64,000 nucleotides of DNA from Sediminibacterium goheungense. Lineage in GTDB: Bacteria; Bacteroidota; Bacteroidia; Chitinophagales; Chitinophagaceae. Under the pieces are notes generated by a model. That model worked only from the letters and a program-made list of their open reading frames with translations, was not told the origin of the DNA and made no database searches. The DNA is taken from the NCBI RefSeq assembly GCF_004361915.1, contig NZ_SNWP01000010.1:372001-436000 (forward strand), written 5' to 3'. A program made the translations under genes and the position numbers. Shown in pieces: positions 25,444 through 34,726 of this stretch. How positions within the stretch are numbered: position 1 is the first letter of the stretch; each line of letters begins with the position of its first letter.

Positions 25444-26535
25444 TCAAGTCAGGAATGCCAGCAAATCAAACAACTGCTTATGGGTATTATATGCATGCAA
25501 AACAATACGTAACCGTTCTTTACCAGCCGGTACGGTTGGATATAAAATGGGACGTATATCAAACCCCTGCTGTTGTAATACTCCTGCAAGTTCTTTTACT
25601 GCCTGGTTTCCGGGCGCCACAATGCCCTGAATGGGGGTGAAGGATATCAATTTTTCATACCTAAGTTTTTTTTGCTGGAAAATATCTATCAGTTCATGCA
25701 GATACTTTCTTTCAGCATGCATTTCAGGAAATAAACGATACGATTCCCGAATCATTGCTACAGCATGTTCAGGAAGTGCTGTTGAATAAATAAGGCTTCG
25801 TGAAAAATTAATTAAATAGGTCCTTACTCTCTCCGAGCCAAGCACTACCGCACCATGACAGCCACAGGCTTTCCCGAATGTGTGTACCCGTGCAAAAACT
25901 TCTTTATGCAGTTTCAAATGCTGTACCAGCCCCTCGCCTCTGTTACCTATAACGCCTGTAGCATGGGCCTCATCAATAATCAGGTGAGCATGGTACTCTT
26001 TGGAGAGGGCAACCAGTTCCTGAAGCGGACAAATATCTCCGTCCATACTGAACACAGACTCTGTAACGATGAATATAGTACCCGTAGCCTGTTGCAGTTT
26101 TTTCCGGAGATCCGTAAGATCATTGTGCAAAAAAGAATAAGCCTGCGCAAAAGATAATCTGATACCATCTCTGATAGATGCATGAGAAAGCTGATCATAA
26201 AAAATCGTATCGCCTTTTTGGGGAACAGCAGATAAAAGCCCGAGATTGGCATCATAACCTGAATTATACATGATAGCCGCTGGTGCATCATGAAATGCGG
26301 CTATCTCTTCTTCTGTTTCCTGTATCAACGGATAGTGGCCTGCCAATAAACGGGAACCCGTAGATCCGGATGACAACTCCGGATTAAAAGCTGATTTTAG
26401 CAAATGCTGTTTAGCAATACCCAAATAATCATTTGAACAAAAATCAATCATATCCTGAGAAAACCGAAGGCTTCTTAGTGATTGCCCGGCTATCCTTTCA
26501 TCCAGTTTACGTTGTAGGAAGTCATCCTGATACAT
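25444..26535 (-). CDS. bioF: 8-amino-7-oxononanoate synthase or related alpha-oxoamine synthase
   Basis: PLP enzyme of the alpha-oxoamine synthase family; BioF condenses pimeloyl thioester and L-alanine in biotin synthesis. Family features are DFCSNDYLGI near residue 31, SGSTGSRLLAGH (56-67), DEAHATGVIG (188-197) and the PLP lysine Lys222 in HTFGKACGCHG. At 363 residues it is slightly short but complete. No other biotin gene is in the window. Glycine C-acetyltransferase and serine palmitoyltransferase are related alternatives, but the sequence and Chitinophagaceae context favour BioF. It is divergent from miaE; TAGTTTTA, one base off the -7 consensus, lies just upstream. Confidence 0.82.
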   Translation of the reverse strand: MYQDDFLQRKLDERIAGQSLRSLRFSQDMIDFCSNDYLGIAKQHLLKSAFNPELSSGSTGSRLLAGHYPLIQETEEEIAAFHDAPAAIMYNSGYDANLGLLSAVPQKGDTIFYDQLSHASIRDGIRLSFAQAYSFLHNDLTDLRKKLQQATGTIFIVTESVFSMDGDICPLQELVALSKEYHAHLIIDEAHATGVIGNRGEGLVQHLKLHKEVFARVHTFGKACGCHGAVVLGSERVRTYLINFSRSLIYSTALPEHAVAMIRESYRLFPEMHAERKYLHELIDIFQQKKLRYEKLISFTPIQGIVAPGNQAVKELAGVLQQQGFDIRPILYPTVPAGKERLRIVLHAYNTHKQLFDLLAFLT

Positions 26536-26595
26536 ACAGTAAAACTAAAGCAATTTGTATGAATGCCATACGCAGTATAATTCATATTTACAGAG

Positions 26596-26602
26596 TATTT
26601 TG
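26596..26602 (+). promoter_or_regulatory. Candidate -7 element of miaE
   Basis: TATTTTG, the same 7-base variant as in the large TonB receptor promoter, ends 18 bases before the miaE ATG in the short divergent gap. No -33 box at the right distance is clear. Confidence 0.3.
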
Positions 26603-26620
26603 CATCGTTAATCATCATAT

Positions 26621-27229
26621 ATGGAACTGTCTGATCATACCCGAAATATTCTCGGTCTTCATTTACCTACTGACCCACGTTGGGTAAACCTTGCCGGTAT
26701 CAGCCTGGAAGCGATACTTACAGACCATGCCTACTGTGAACAAAAAGCGGCCCTTACCTGTATCTCGCTGATTCAGCGGTATTCGCAGAAAGCTGAACTC
26801 GTAAAACAACTGGCACCTATCGTTACAGAAGAATGGGGGCATTTCAGGCTTGTATTAAACGAATTACATAAAAGAGGACTTTCATTAGGCACCCAACGAA
26901 AAGACATTTATGTAAATAAACTTTTGGAATTTCAGCAAAAAGGAGGCGATGAAGAAGGTCGCTTTCTGGACCAGTTATTAACCATGGCCCTTATTGAAGC
27001 CAGAAGTTGCGAACGTTTTAAAAGACTAAGCGAGGGGCTGAATGACGAATACATGCGTAATTTTTACCGCCGCTTTATGGAAAGTGAAGCAGGACATTAC
27101 ACTTTGTTTATAGAATTATCTGAATTTTATATAGACAAGGAAAAAGTACGCAAGCGTTGGCAACAATGGCTCGAATATGAAGCCTCTATTATGCAGGAAA
27201 TAGAAGTAAGAGGCGACCGGATCCACTGA
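26621..27229 (+). CDS. miaE: tRNA-(ms2io6A)-hydroxylase
   Basis: Non-haem di-iron monooxygenase that hydroxylates the isopentenyl group of ms2i6A37 in tRNA. At 202 residues it is a four-helix ferritin-like protein. The iron ligands are visible as Glu/His pairs: EEWGHF (Glu70-71, His74) and ESEAGHY (His159), with further glutamates in EQKAA and LIEARSCERF. It depends on MiaA and MiaB, which are not in the window. It converges tightly with the GSCFA gene (5 bases between stops). Confidence 0.93.
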   Translation: MELSDHTRNILGLHLPTDPRWVNLAGISLEAILTDHAYCEQKAALTCISLIQRYSQKAELVKQLAPIVTEEWGHFRLVLNELHKRGLSLGTQRKDIYVNKLLEFQQKGGDEEGRFLDQLLTMALIEARSCERFKRLSEGLNDEYMRNFYRRFMESEAGHYTLFIELSEFYIDKEKVRKRWQQWLEYEASIMQEIEVRGDRIH

Positions 27230-27234
27230 TTTGC

Positions 27235-28236
27235 TCAGCGAATATTTTCTGAAAAATAACTGAGTTCTTTCTCCCACATAATAAAGGGATACAACATCTG
27301 CATTTGCAGGGTCTTTTCCCTGTATGTTTTCAAAAAAGCCTGATGCTGCGTAGTAGAAGGATTAAAAGCTTTATGCTGTACCGCCAGGTTGATGGTAGCA
27401 ATTTCTTTTAATAAACTTTTTGTTTCATCAGGCATGCAGGCATTTACGAATTTTTCCCAGACATATTGTGTAGCATGGAAATTAGGGTGCACCAGATCTT
27501 CTGCATAAAACCTGTAATCACGTAAATCGTCGATAACAAGTTCATATGCCGGAAAATAATACAGGTTCTCAAATTTCTCCACCAAATGATGAACTGCCTG
27601 TATCAATACAGCCTTACTCTTATTATTTTCAATCACACCTTCACGTAAATGGCGAACAGGGCTAATGGTAAAAATGATTTGTATTCCGGGGTTAAAATGG
27701 AACAAACGATGAATCAGGTTATCGAGTACACGCAAAACCTCTTCAGTAGTGAGTAGCTTTTTCGTGAACCAGTCGGCAGGTGCTTTGTGGTTATTGGCTG
27801 CCACTTTCCCTTTTTTAAAATTGGCAGCTTTCTCACTAAGCATGTACACCCACGCTGACCCCAGTGTAATCATAATATGATCGGCTTTCTTCAATGCTAC
27901 ATGCGCATCCTGAACCGATGTATTTATTTTTTGCAGTGCTTCATTAGCCGTTATCCCTGAAAACCTACTATGGTGTTTCCAACTGTGCCAGCATTCATTA
28001 TAACAAAAAAGATCGGTTTCTGTAAAAAGGGTTTGTTCAATATAGTCTGTAATAGCTTCTGCTACGCTAACGGGATTAAAAAGAATACCATGCGGGTTCT
28101 CAGTTACCTGAAATTTATGTTTTTGTAATTTCTCACCCATATTTTCCGTAAAGCAAGAACCAATCAACATCATATGATGCTGATGCTGAATTTTTTTTGC
28201 AGGCGACTTGATATCGAATTCGTAGTGAAATTTCAT
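27235..28236 (-). CDS. GSCFA domain protein
   Basis: A 333-residue protein with the eponymous motif GSCFTENMG near residue 27. The family is thought to adopt a GDSL/SGNH-hydrolase-like fold. The serine of GSCF and the later block DLVHPNFHATQYVWEKF, where an Asp-x-x-His pair occurs, would then supply catalytic residues. No signal peptide is seen. It is 3 bases downstream of mvaB, so the two form an operon. The substrate is unknown. Confidence 0.82.
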   Translation of the reverse strand: MKFHYEFDIKSPAKKIQHQHHMMLIGSCFTENMGEKLQKHKFQVTENPHGILFNPVSVAEAITDYIEQTLFTETDLFCYNECWHSWKHHSRFSGITANEALQKINTSVQDAHVALKKADHIMITLGSAWVYMLSEKAANFKKGKVAANNHKAPADWFTKKLLTTEEVLRVLDNLIHRLFHFNPGIQIIFTISPVRHLREGVIENNKSKAVLIQAVHHLVEKFENLYYFPAYELVIDDLRDYRFYAEDLVHPNFHATQYVWEKFVNACMPDETKSLLKEIATINLAVQHKAFNPSTTQHQAFLKTYREKTLQMQMLYPFIMWEKELSYFSENIR

Positions 28237-28239
28237 TGA

Positions 28240-29103
28240 CTATTGAAAAATTTGTGCTGCCAGTCTGCTGCTTTCGATCAATGCATTTGTATTGAGTTGG
28301 GTGAGCAAACCTTTTTCCTGAAAATAAAGAATCATTTTTTCGGTATCCATATTCCCCACCAATTTATCCTGAGCCATGGGGCATCCACCAATACCTTTCA
28401 TTGCTCCATCGAATCGGGTACATCCTGACGAATAAGCCGCATCCAATTTATTTTGCCAGTTGGAAGCAGTTGAATGCAGGTGAACGCCAAAATGTACCGA
28501 AGGATATTGCGGTATCAATGTTTGCAATGCTTCACTGATTTGTTCCGGACTAGCCACACCTACTGTATCTGCCAGTGAAATGGTTGTAATACCTTCCATC
28601 ACCATGGCATCGGCCCATTGCAAAAGAATGTCTGCATCATATGGATCTCCATATGGATTACCAAAACCCATACTGAGATACACCACCAGCTCTTTACCGT
28701 TATTGTTACAGTTGCGCTGTATTTCTTTCACAAGATCAAAACTTTCATTGATCGTACTATTGGTATTTTTCTGCTGAAATGTTGGAGATATAGAAAAAGG
28801 GAACCCTATATAACGAATGGCATCGTATGCGATAGCTTCCTCTGCACCTCTCTTATTAGCCACAATAGCAAGTAATTTGGTAGCCGTTTCCTCTATACGG
28901 AGTTGTGACAGCACTTCTTTGGTATCTGCCATTTGCGGAATGGCTTTGGGCGAAACAAAACTACCAAAGTCTAGCGTATCAAAACCTACCGCCAACAATT
29001 GGTTCAGGTATTTTACTTTCATTTCGGTTGGAATGAAATGAGGCCATCCCTGCATGGCATCACGCGGACATTCGATCAGTTGTATTTTTTGGGCTGGCGT
29101 CAT
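28240..29103 (-). CDS. mvaB: Hydroxymethylglutaryl-CoA lyase
   Basis: TIM-barrel enzyme that splits HMG-CoA into acetyl-CoA and acetoacetate, the last step of leucine breakdown. The HMGL-like start IQLIECPRDAMQGW carries the catalytic Arg-Asp. LADTVGVASPEQI and HLHSTASNW hold metal ligands, and GIGGCPMAQDKLVGN contains the signature cysteine. At 287 residues it is usual for the bacterial form. ATG 29103 is preferred over an upstream TTG. It lies in a leftward run rlmB-mvaB-GSCFA with 3-13-base spacers. Confidence 0.93.
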   Translation of the reverse strand: MTPAQKIQLIECPRDAMQGWPHFIPTEMKVKYLNQLLAVGFDTLDFGSFVSPKAIPQMADTKEVLSQLRIEETATKLLAIVANKRGAEEAIAYDAIRYIGFPFSISPTFQQKNTNSTINESFDLVKEIQRNCNNNGKELVVYLSMGFGNPYGDPYDADILLQWADAMVMEGITTISLADTVGVASPEQISEALQTLIPQYPSVHFGVHLHSTASNWQNKLDAAYSSGCTRFDGAMKGIGGCPMAQDKLVGNMDTEKMILYFQEKGLLTQLNTNALIESSRLAAQIFQ

Positions 29104-29116
29104 AGGCAAAAGAATT

Positions 29117-29866
29117 TTATACTTTTCCCAGTCTATGTTTCATGGCTTCATATAAAACAATACCGGTTGCAACAGACACATTGAACGAATCGAATTTATT
29201 CGCCATAGGTATGGTAAAGAAAGCATCGGCTGCTTTGGCCAGATAGGGTTGTACACCCTTACCTTCATCGCCCATGATAATACAGCAGGGATCCTTCAAC
29301 TGAAGCTCGTATACTTTTTTATCGGCGCGCATTTCGCTCGTAAAAACCTGTATACCATTCAGATGTAACGTATCAACAGCTTTTAACAGACTATTCACCC
29401 TGCATACATGAATATGCTCAAGTGCGCCGGCACTGCTTTTCATAGCTTCTTCATTTAAAGCGCCTACACCTTTATCGGGTATTACCAGTGCCTGTGCACC
29501 ACAACAGTGGGCGCTTCGGGCTATGGCACCAATATTACGCACATCAGTAACGCCATCGAGCATAACAAACAAAGGTATATCGCCATTTGAAACCACATGG
29601 TCAATTACCTGCTGTAGGTCCATATATTGTACGAGTGCCGCAAAAGCGATTACACCCTGGTGATTCGCCCTGGTAAGAGAATGTAATTTTTCCTGAGGAA
29701 CCATTTGAATGGGAATATTTTTTTCCCTTGCCAATTGTCTGATACCGGCAATAGCATCACCTGAAATATTTTTCTGCATCAGAATTTTATCAATAGGCCT
29801 ACCTGTTTCCAGGGCTTCGGCCAATGGTTGCCTACCTATAATCAGTGCACTTTGTTTGATTGCCAT
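29117..29866 (-). CDS. rlmB: 23S rRNA 2'-O-methyltransferase (TrmH/SpoU family)
   Basis: Knotted SAM-dependent methyltransferase of 249 residues. The N-terminal substrate-binding domain (about 5-80) begins ALIIGRQPLAEAL. The SpoU catalytic domain shows LDGVTDVRNIGAIARSAHCCGA (motif 1), IIMGDEGKGVQPYL (motif 2) and IPMANKFDSFNVSVATGIVLYEA (motif 3). This arrangement is that of RlmB, which methylates G2251 of 23S rRNA, though a tRNA target cannot be ruled out. ATG 29866 is preferred over the upstream TTG. Confidence 0.92.
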   Translation of the reverse strand: MAIKQSALIIGRQPLAEALETGRPIDKILMQKNISGDAIAGIRQLAREKNIPIQMVPQEKLHSLTRANHQGVIAFAALVQYMDLQQVIDHVVSNGDIPLFVMLDGVTDVRNIGAIARSAHCCGAQALVIPDKGVGALNEEAMKSSAGALEHIHVCRVNSLLKAVDTLHLNGIQVFTSEMRADKKVYELQLKDPCCIIMGDEGKGVQPYLAKAADAFFTIPMANKFDSFNVSVATGIVLYEAMKHRLGKV

Positions 29867-29877
29867 ATGCAAATGTA

Positions 29878-30432
29878 CTATATCAGTTTTCCCTGCAACT
29901 GCATTAATTTAATTTTTGTGATGGCGGCCACACTCATAGAATCCATAATTTCTCCATTCTCTACCATATGATATGCTTTTTCCAATGATACTTTTTGTAT
30001 CCGAAGGTCCTCCGTTTCTTCAGGTTCAGCTTCTTCCTGCAACAAATCTGTTGCAAAGTATATAATGGCTAATTCATCACTTACAGAATTAGAAAGGTGC
30101 ATCCTGAAAAGCTCCATCCATTCCCTGGCTACTAATCCGGTTTCTTCTTTTAATTCACGTTTGGCGCCATTCAATGGATCTTCCATAATTGGACAACCTC
30201 CTTCCGGTATCTCCCAACTATAAGTATTCAGGGTATATCTGTATTGACCAACCAGCCATAAATGATGCTCCGCATCCATAGCAACAATACCTATGGCAAG
30301 GTTCTTAAAATGAACTTTCCCATAAATCCCTTTCCCACCACCAGGATTAATGACATCGTCTTCTGTAACAGTGATCCATTTATTGTTATACACTTCTTTT
30401 GAGCTAAGTGTTTTCCAGGGATTTTTTTCCAT
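29878..30432 (-). CDS. NUDIX hydrolase (ADP-ribose pyrophosphatase type)
   Basis: A 184-residue NUDIX protein with a complete box: a glycine in EGGCPIME, then REL KEETGL, in the pattern Gx5Ex7REUxEExGU. The block WEIPEGG just before it is typical of ADP-sugar pyrophosphatases such as NudF. The start at 30432 (MEKNPWKTL) removes twelve hydrophobic residues that belong to the overlapping upstream gene. It overlaps that membrane-protein gene by 29 bases and is followed by rlmB after 11. Confidence 0.85.
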   Translation of the reverse strand: MEKNPWKTLSSKEVYNNKWITVTEDDVINPGGGKGIYGKVHFKNLAIGIVAMDAEHHLWLVGQYRYTLNTYSWEIPEGGCPIMEDPLNGAKRELKEETGLVAREWMELFRMHLSNSVSDELAIIYFATDLLQEEAEPEETEDLRIQKVSLEKAYHMVENGEIMDSMSVAAITKIKLMQLQGKLI

Positions 30433-30964
30433 GTATCTTTTTTTTACGAAATAAAACAATAAGTACACTAATCAACAGGTAGGCTATCATTACCAAAACA
30501 ATAGAAAATTTTATAAAAGCACAGTACCAGGTTACCTGTAAGGAATGGTTATTATAATGATTGTTTAAGGTCTGTAGCATCAGTAAGTTTTCAATTATAT
30601 CAAGTATGGCAGCCAGTAATGCCAGCCAGCACAATGTATTACGGGTTTGTATGGCCAGGCCTGACTGCCATTGTCTACTGGCTTTTTCAATAGCGAGAAG
30701 AAAAAAACTTGTGTATGCCGCAATGAAGAGAAAATCAATACAAATATTGATATTAGCTACTGAGGACCCTATCCATGATTGAAAAACAGGCACCAGTTTG
30801 TCGGGCGTATTGGCAAATTCGAGCGACAAAATACCTGAAGGAGTAGCAGGTTGAGTTAATGAAGCACCTTGCCAGCGAAGCAATACAATTATAGCCAGCG
30901 TAACTACAGCTGTAAATATAAACGACCATCGGGCAGGCTGCTTCATCATCCGATTTTGACACAT
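30404..30964 (-). CDS. Four-helix membrane protein of unknown function
   Basis: A 186-residue protein with four predicted membrane helices (about 14-32, 62-86, 100-122 and 146-170) and a basic end. The pattern of charged residues after the helices looks real, and the C-terminus overlaps the NUDIX gene by 29 bases in another frame. I do not recognise the family. Alternative starts at 30949 and 30946 are possible. It lies directly after the metK terminator, so it probably has its own promoter. Confidence 0.6.
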   Translation of the reverse strand: MCQNRMMKQPARWSFIFTAVVTLAIIVLLRWQGASLTQPATPSGILSLEFANTPDKLVPVFQSWIGSSVANINICIDFLFIAAYTSFFLLAIEKASRQWQSGLAIQTRNTLCWLALLAAILDIIENLLMLQTLNNHYNNHSLQVTWYCAFIKFSIVLVMIAYLLISVLIVLFRKKKIHGKKSLENT

Positions 30965-30966
30965 GT

Positions 30967-30996
30967 AAAAAAGCCCCGGTAGAACCGGGGCTTTTT
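30967..30996 (-). terminator. Rho-independent terminator of metK
   Basis: Symmetric hairpin AAAAAGCCCCGGT/ACCGGGGCTTTTT with a 4-base loop, 12 bases after the metK stop on the minus strand. The A/T flanks make it active in both directions. Confidence 0.9.
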
Positions 30997-31008
30997 ATGC
31001 TGATTAGT

Positions 31009-32262
31009 TTATTTCAAACCGAAAGCTTTTTTCACTTTGGTTACATAGTCGAGTTTTTCCCAGGTAAATAGTTCCACTTTTACTTTCTTCTCTTTACCAT
31101 CGGGCGATTTGAAAGTTTTGGTTACCACTTCACTCTTACGACCCATGTGTCCGTATGCAGCCGTTTCACTGTAGATCGGGCTACGCAGTTTCAGCCGCTG
31201 CTCAATAAAATATGGACGCATATCAAACAAACCTTCCACGATTTTGGCAATCTGGCCATCCGTAAGATTTACTTTGGCAGTTCCATAAGTGTTTACATTG
31301 ATGCTGGTAGGCTGTGCTACACCAATAGCATACGATACCTGTACCAATACCTCATCTGCCACACCAGCAGCTACCAGGTTTTTGGCAATATGACGGGTAG
31401 CATACGCTGCAGAACGGTCTACCTTGCTGGGATCCTTACCACTGAAGGCTCCTCCGCCATGTGCGCCCTTACCACCATAGGTATCTACGATGATCTTACG
31501 ACCTGTTAAACCGGTATCGCCATGCGGGCCACCTATTACAAACTTGCCGGTTGGGTTGATATGGTATTTGATATTGTTGTTAAACAGCTTGGCGTATTTC
31601 TTGTACTTGCTCTTTACACGTGGAATCAGGATATTGATAATATCAGATTTGATTTTAGCCAGCATTTTTGCTTCTGTATCAAAATCATCATGCTGTGTAG
31701 ACACTACAATCGCATCAATTCTCACCGGCTGGTTATTATCATCATATTCCAGTGTTACCTGACTTTTGGCATCAGGACGCAGGTATTTGATCTGTTTGTT
31801 CTCTCTTCTCAGCGCAGCAAGTTCAATCAGGATTTTGTGAGCCAGATCCAGTGCCAGGGGCATATAATCTTCGGTTTCATTGCTTGCATAACCAAACATC
31901 ATACCCTGGTCGCCAGCTCCCTGCTCTTCTTTTTTCTTTTTGTCAACACCCTGGTTGATATCGGCAGACTGCTCATGAATAGCTGATAAAATACCACAAC
32001 TATTCGCTTCAAACATATATTCACTCTTGGTATAACCAATCTTACGGATCACGCCACGGGCAATTTCCTGTACATCCAGGTATGCTTTTGATTTTACTTC
32101 ACCTGCCAGTATTACCTGACCGGTAGTAACCAGTGTTTCACAGGCCACTTTTGACTGTGCATCGAATGCTAAAAAATGATCGATTAAGGCATCAGATATC
32201 TGATCGGCTACTTTATCAGGATGGCCTTCAGATACGCTCTCAGAAGTAAATAAATAAGGCAT
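31009..32262 (-). CDS. metK: S-adenosylmethionine synthase
   Basis: Makes SAM from methionine and ATP. At 417 residues it contains the standard N-terminus [15 protein letters not shown], the ATP motif [12 protein letters not shown] and the phosphate loop [22 protein letters not shown] 32262 gives the standard start; the ORF extends 12 residues upstream without homology. A perfect -7 box lies 18 bases before it and a strong terminator follows, so it forms its own transcription unit. Confidence 0.97.
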   Translation of the reverse strand: MPYLFTSESVSEGHPDKVADQISDALIDHFLAFDAQSKVACETLVTTGQVILAGEVKSKAYLDVQEIARGVIRKIGYTKSEYMFEANSCGILSAIHEQSADINQGVDKKKKEEQGAGDQGMMFGYASNETEDYMPLALDLAHKILIELAALRRENKQIKYLRPDAKSQVTLEYDDNNQPVRIDAIVVSTQHDDFDTEAKMLAKIKSDIINILIPRVKSKYKKYAKLFNNNIKYHINPTGKFVIGGPHGDTGLTGRKIIVDTYGGKGAHGGGAFSGKDPSKVDRSAAYATRHIAKNLVAAGVADEVLVQVSYAIGVAQPTSINVNTYGTAKVNLTDGQIAKIVEGLFDMRPYFIEQRLKLRSPIYSETAAYGHMGRKSEVVTKTFKSPDGKEKKVKVELFTWEKLDYVTKVKKAFGLK

Positions 32263-32280
32263 ATATAATTTTAATGTGTG

Positions 32281-32288
32281 CAAATATA
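32281..32288 (-). promoter_or_regulatory. Candidate -7 element of metK
   Basis: The minus strand reads TATATTTG (TAnnTTTG), 18 bases before the chosen metK ATG and 15 bases after the stop of the DUF4270 gene. No SAM riboswitch fold can be placed in so short a leader. Confidence 0.45.
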
Positions 32289-32302
32289 ATGCAAACACAG
32301 AT

Positions 32303-33793
32303 TTAGATCCGCGAGAAAATAATCCTCAAACGCATCCTGAATCTTGAATGTGTTCCCCCTCCTAACCTAACCCTTCCATTGGCAACATCATTACCAATAC
32401 TTGGATTCAGGTAATAAAGTAATTGGGTATTGGGGTTGGGATATGGGTTTGTGTAATAGATAGAATCATTAGTAGGAGCAGACAGCTGCAACAGATGAGA
32501 ACTGTCTTTTCGCGAAATAATTCCCTGGATATAACGACTCAGGTTAAAAGTATAGGCCGTTACACGATTATACCCCTGTGTAGTTTTATAAAAAGCGAAG
32601 CCCCCAAAATCGGTAATATTCGGACCATCAGTTGAAAAAATATAATCATTCCTAACATTCCGCTTGCTGTTTCTAACGGAGTCCAGCACACTTAATAATA
32701 AATAACGTGGCGCTGACATCTGCTGATCAATGGTAAGCAGGTTGGCATCATCCGGCACCTGTTCTGCAATCAATTCAGCCCTGTGAATAATTCTGTTACT
32801 CAATGTGGCAAGACCTGGAATCCTAACGCGTACATTAACACCTGGTGCTGCCTGAACATACACCAGTGAATCTGATTTTGGATTATTATTTGTTGTAACA
32901 TAATTAGCCACCTGGCTCCCAGCTCTGTTTCTGGTTACAAAATTCGCATCACCTCCGCTGGTGGTATTAAACCTGAAATACTGAACAGAAGTATCTCTGG
33001 TAGTTGCACCGGTTGAACTGGTACTATAGTATAGAGCAAATTTGGTATTCGTATCCGAAAGACTGATCCTGAGCAATGCATTGGCAGGTGCGTTCTGGTC
33101 TGTTGTTAGTGCGAAACCCGCAAAATAGGTTCTGAAAATAGAATCGTTTTTATAGGCGTTGGTAGAGTCATAATTCTTTATAAATCGCTGTGCTATATCT
33201 GCTCTCAGGGGAATGCGAATCTGTCGGGTAGACACTTCAAAGCGGTTTCGTATGGTATCATTCAGCCTGCGTATATCCACATTCACAGGAGAACCCATGG
33301 GAGCACCGATACTTACCGGCGTTACATTAGGATAGTTGGCAGGATAGAGCCTGTCTCGGTTCAAACGGGTAGATTGATTTATTTCTGACACAGTTAAACG
33401 TAGTGGCTGTGTAGAGTCTCCATAAAAACCATTATATCCTAAAATAAGTACTGCCGAATCTACTTTTACACTGTCTTTATTACCTGAAATAAAGAAAGGA
33501 TAATAAGAAGGTGCCATCTCAAAAAACATTGAAGCGGAAGTACGGCCAAAAATAGGGTCATTGGTAATCGCCCCTAATACATGAACATCGCCCTTATAAA
33601 TTCTCGTTGTATCCTGATCATAATAAGTATCAGTGATAACATCAAGAATGGTATCTTTCGTAAACACCCCATCAATCGGGGGAATCAAACCACCTCCTAA
33701 TTCAGTAGAAGTAATCCTGGTACAACCAGTTAGTATACTAGTCGAAATAATACAGAAAATGAATGTATTACGTAGTGTCGAAATTAAACGCAT
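32303..33793 (-). CDS. DUF4270 family lipoprotein
   Basis: A 496-residue secreted lipoprotein with signal peptide and lipobox LTGCTRI. The start [17 protein letters not shown] and the mid-region pattern [17 protein letters not shown] are typical of DUF4270, a Bacteroidota family found next to the single-domain GT5 and panC. The rest is beta-rich with many Asn/Thr/Ser, suggesting a surface-exposed fold. Function is unknown. ATG 33793 begins the signal peptide and lies 10 bases after the GT5 stop, so the two genes are an operon. Confidence 0.8.
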   Translation of the reverse strand: MRLISTLRNTFIFCIISTSILTGCTRITSTELGGGLIPPIDGVFTKDTILDVITDTYYDQDTTRIYKGDVHVLGAITNDPIFGRTSASMFFEMAPSYYPFFISGNKDSVKVDSAVLILGYNGFYGDSTQPLRLTVSEINQSTRLNRDRLYPANYPNVTPVSIGAPMGSPVNVDIRRLNDTIRNRFEVSTRQIRIPLRADIAQRFIKNYDSTNAYKNDSIFRTYFAGFALTTDQNAPANALLRISLSDTNTKFALYYSTSSTGATTRDTSVQYFRFNTTSGGDANFVTRNRAGSQVANYVTTNNNPKSDSLVYVQAAPGVNVRVRIPGLATLSNRIIHRAELIAEQVPDDANLLTIDQQMSAPRYLLLSVLDSVRNSKRNVRNDYIFSTDGPNITDFGGFAFYKTTQGYNRVTAYTFNLSRYIQGIISRKDSSHLLQLSAPTNDSIYYTNPYPNPNTQLLYYLNPSIGNDVANGRVRLGGGTHSRFRMRLRIIFSRI

Positions 33794-33803
33794 GTGTCGT
33801 GGA

Positions 33804-34622
33804 TTACTTACCCGCAAGGTCGTTGTACAATTCTAAATACTCTGTTAAATCAGAATCCCATCCTTTGAAGGGAACTACTTTTTTGCCTTTTACTTTAGCA
33901 AACTCATCAACCAGTTTTTTATCTATTTTTTCGGCACCAAAAGTAATCGCATCTGCGAAGCTTGCTCCTCCCTTAAAAAGGGCTGTATTGCTGGCTTCTT
34001 TGAATGCTTCCAGGTCCTTTTCTTTAATATTGGCATTGATAACAGCCTGTTTTAGAAAATCAGCCCCCAGCTTTTCTGTGAAAGTATTTTCACCAATGGT
34101 GAAAATCACTTTACTGTTTCCAAAAACAGGTTCCTTTTTATAAGCAGTTTTAATGTATGCCGGAATGAGTCCAGTCATCCACCCACTGCAATGAATGATG
34201 TCGGGTGGCCATCCGAATTTTTTCACTGTTTCAAGTGCGCCTTTGCAGAAAAATACAGTTCGTAGGGCATTATCTTCAAACCATGATTCGTCATCATCAT
34301 GAAAAATCTGTTTTCTTTTGAAGAAATCTTCATTCTCAAGAAAATATACCTGTAATCTGGCATTGGGTAAAGAAGCTACTTTAATCTGTAAGGGGTAATC
34401 ATCATTATCAACCGAAACATTGATACCAGAAAGCCTTACTACTTCATGTAAGCGATGTCTGCGTTCATTAATGACACCAAACCTGGGCATGATGCATCTT
34501 ACCTCTAAACCGCTATCATTACTCTTGATAGCCAGCTTATTAATAACCTCTGCGAATTCTGTTAATTCGAGGTAGGGTGACATCTCCGTGGCTATGAATA
34601 AAATTCTTTTCTTTGTTGACAT
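33804..34622 (-). CDS. Single-domain glycogen/starch synthase-like protein (GT5 N-terminal domain only)
   Basis: A 272-residue protein matching only the N-terminal Rossmann domain of GT5 starch/glycogen synthases. It begins KRILFIATEMSPYLELTEFAEVINKL, where ADP-glucose enzymes have E-x-x-P-x-x-K-x-G-G-L-x-D-V; the KxGGL lysine motif is replaced. DIIHCSGWMTGLIPAYIKT matches the D-x-x-H-x-x-D-W region with Gly-Trp. The entire C-terminal GT1 half is missing, so independent catalysis is doubtful. The ATG at 34622 fits a perfect -7 box 41 bases upstream. It is divergent from panC. Confidence 0.78.
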   Translation of the reverse strand: MSTKKRILFIATEMSPYLELTEFAEVINKLAIKSNDSGLEVRCIMPRFGVINERRHRLHEVVRLSGINVSVDNDDYPLQIKVASLPNARLQVYFLENEDFFKRKQIFHDDDESWFEDNALRTVFFCKGALETVKKFGWPPDIIHCSGWMTGLIPAYIKTAYKKEPVFGNSKVIFTIGENTFTEKLGADFLKQAVINANIKEKDLEAFKEASNTALFKGGASFADAITFGAEKIDKKLVDEFAKVKGKKVVPFKGWDSDLTEYLELYNDLAGK

Positions 34623-34663
34623 CCTTGCGCCTTTTTTTATGCGGGAAGCGTAAAATGAGTGGG

Positions 34664-34671
34664 CAAAGGTA
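34664..34671 (-). promoter_or_regulatory. Candidate -7 element of the GT5-DUF4270 operon
   Basis: The minus strand reads TACCTTTG (TAnnTTTG) 41 bases before the GT5-like start, in the divergent gap to panC. No good -33 TTG is present. Confidence 0.4.
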
Positions 34672-34726
34672 CGAAAAATATAGTGATGAACATTTCCTGA
34701 CAAAAACAGCCTTAAATCTCGGCCAG

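Noticed and set aside
25382..25447. TTG-initiated extension of the penicillin acylase gene
   Set aside because: ATG 25381 begins a standard hydrophobic signal segment; the extension overlaps the bioF stop and starts with a weak codon.
32263..32302. SAM riboswitch upstream of metK
   Set aside because: Only 40 bases separate the upstream stop codon from the metK start, and they include a promoter-like box. There is no room for a riboswitch fold.
34613..34726. Upstream extension of panC
   Set aside because: The added residues have no family similarity and cover the divergent promoter region. PanC from 34727 has the exact family length of 283 residues.
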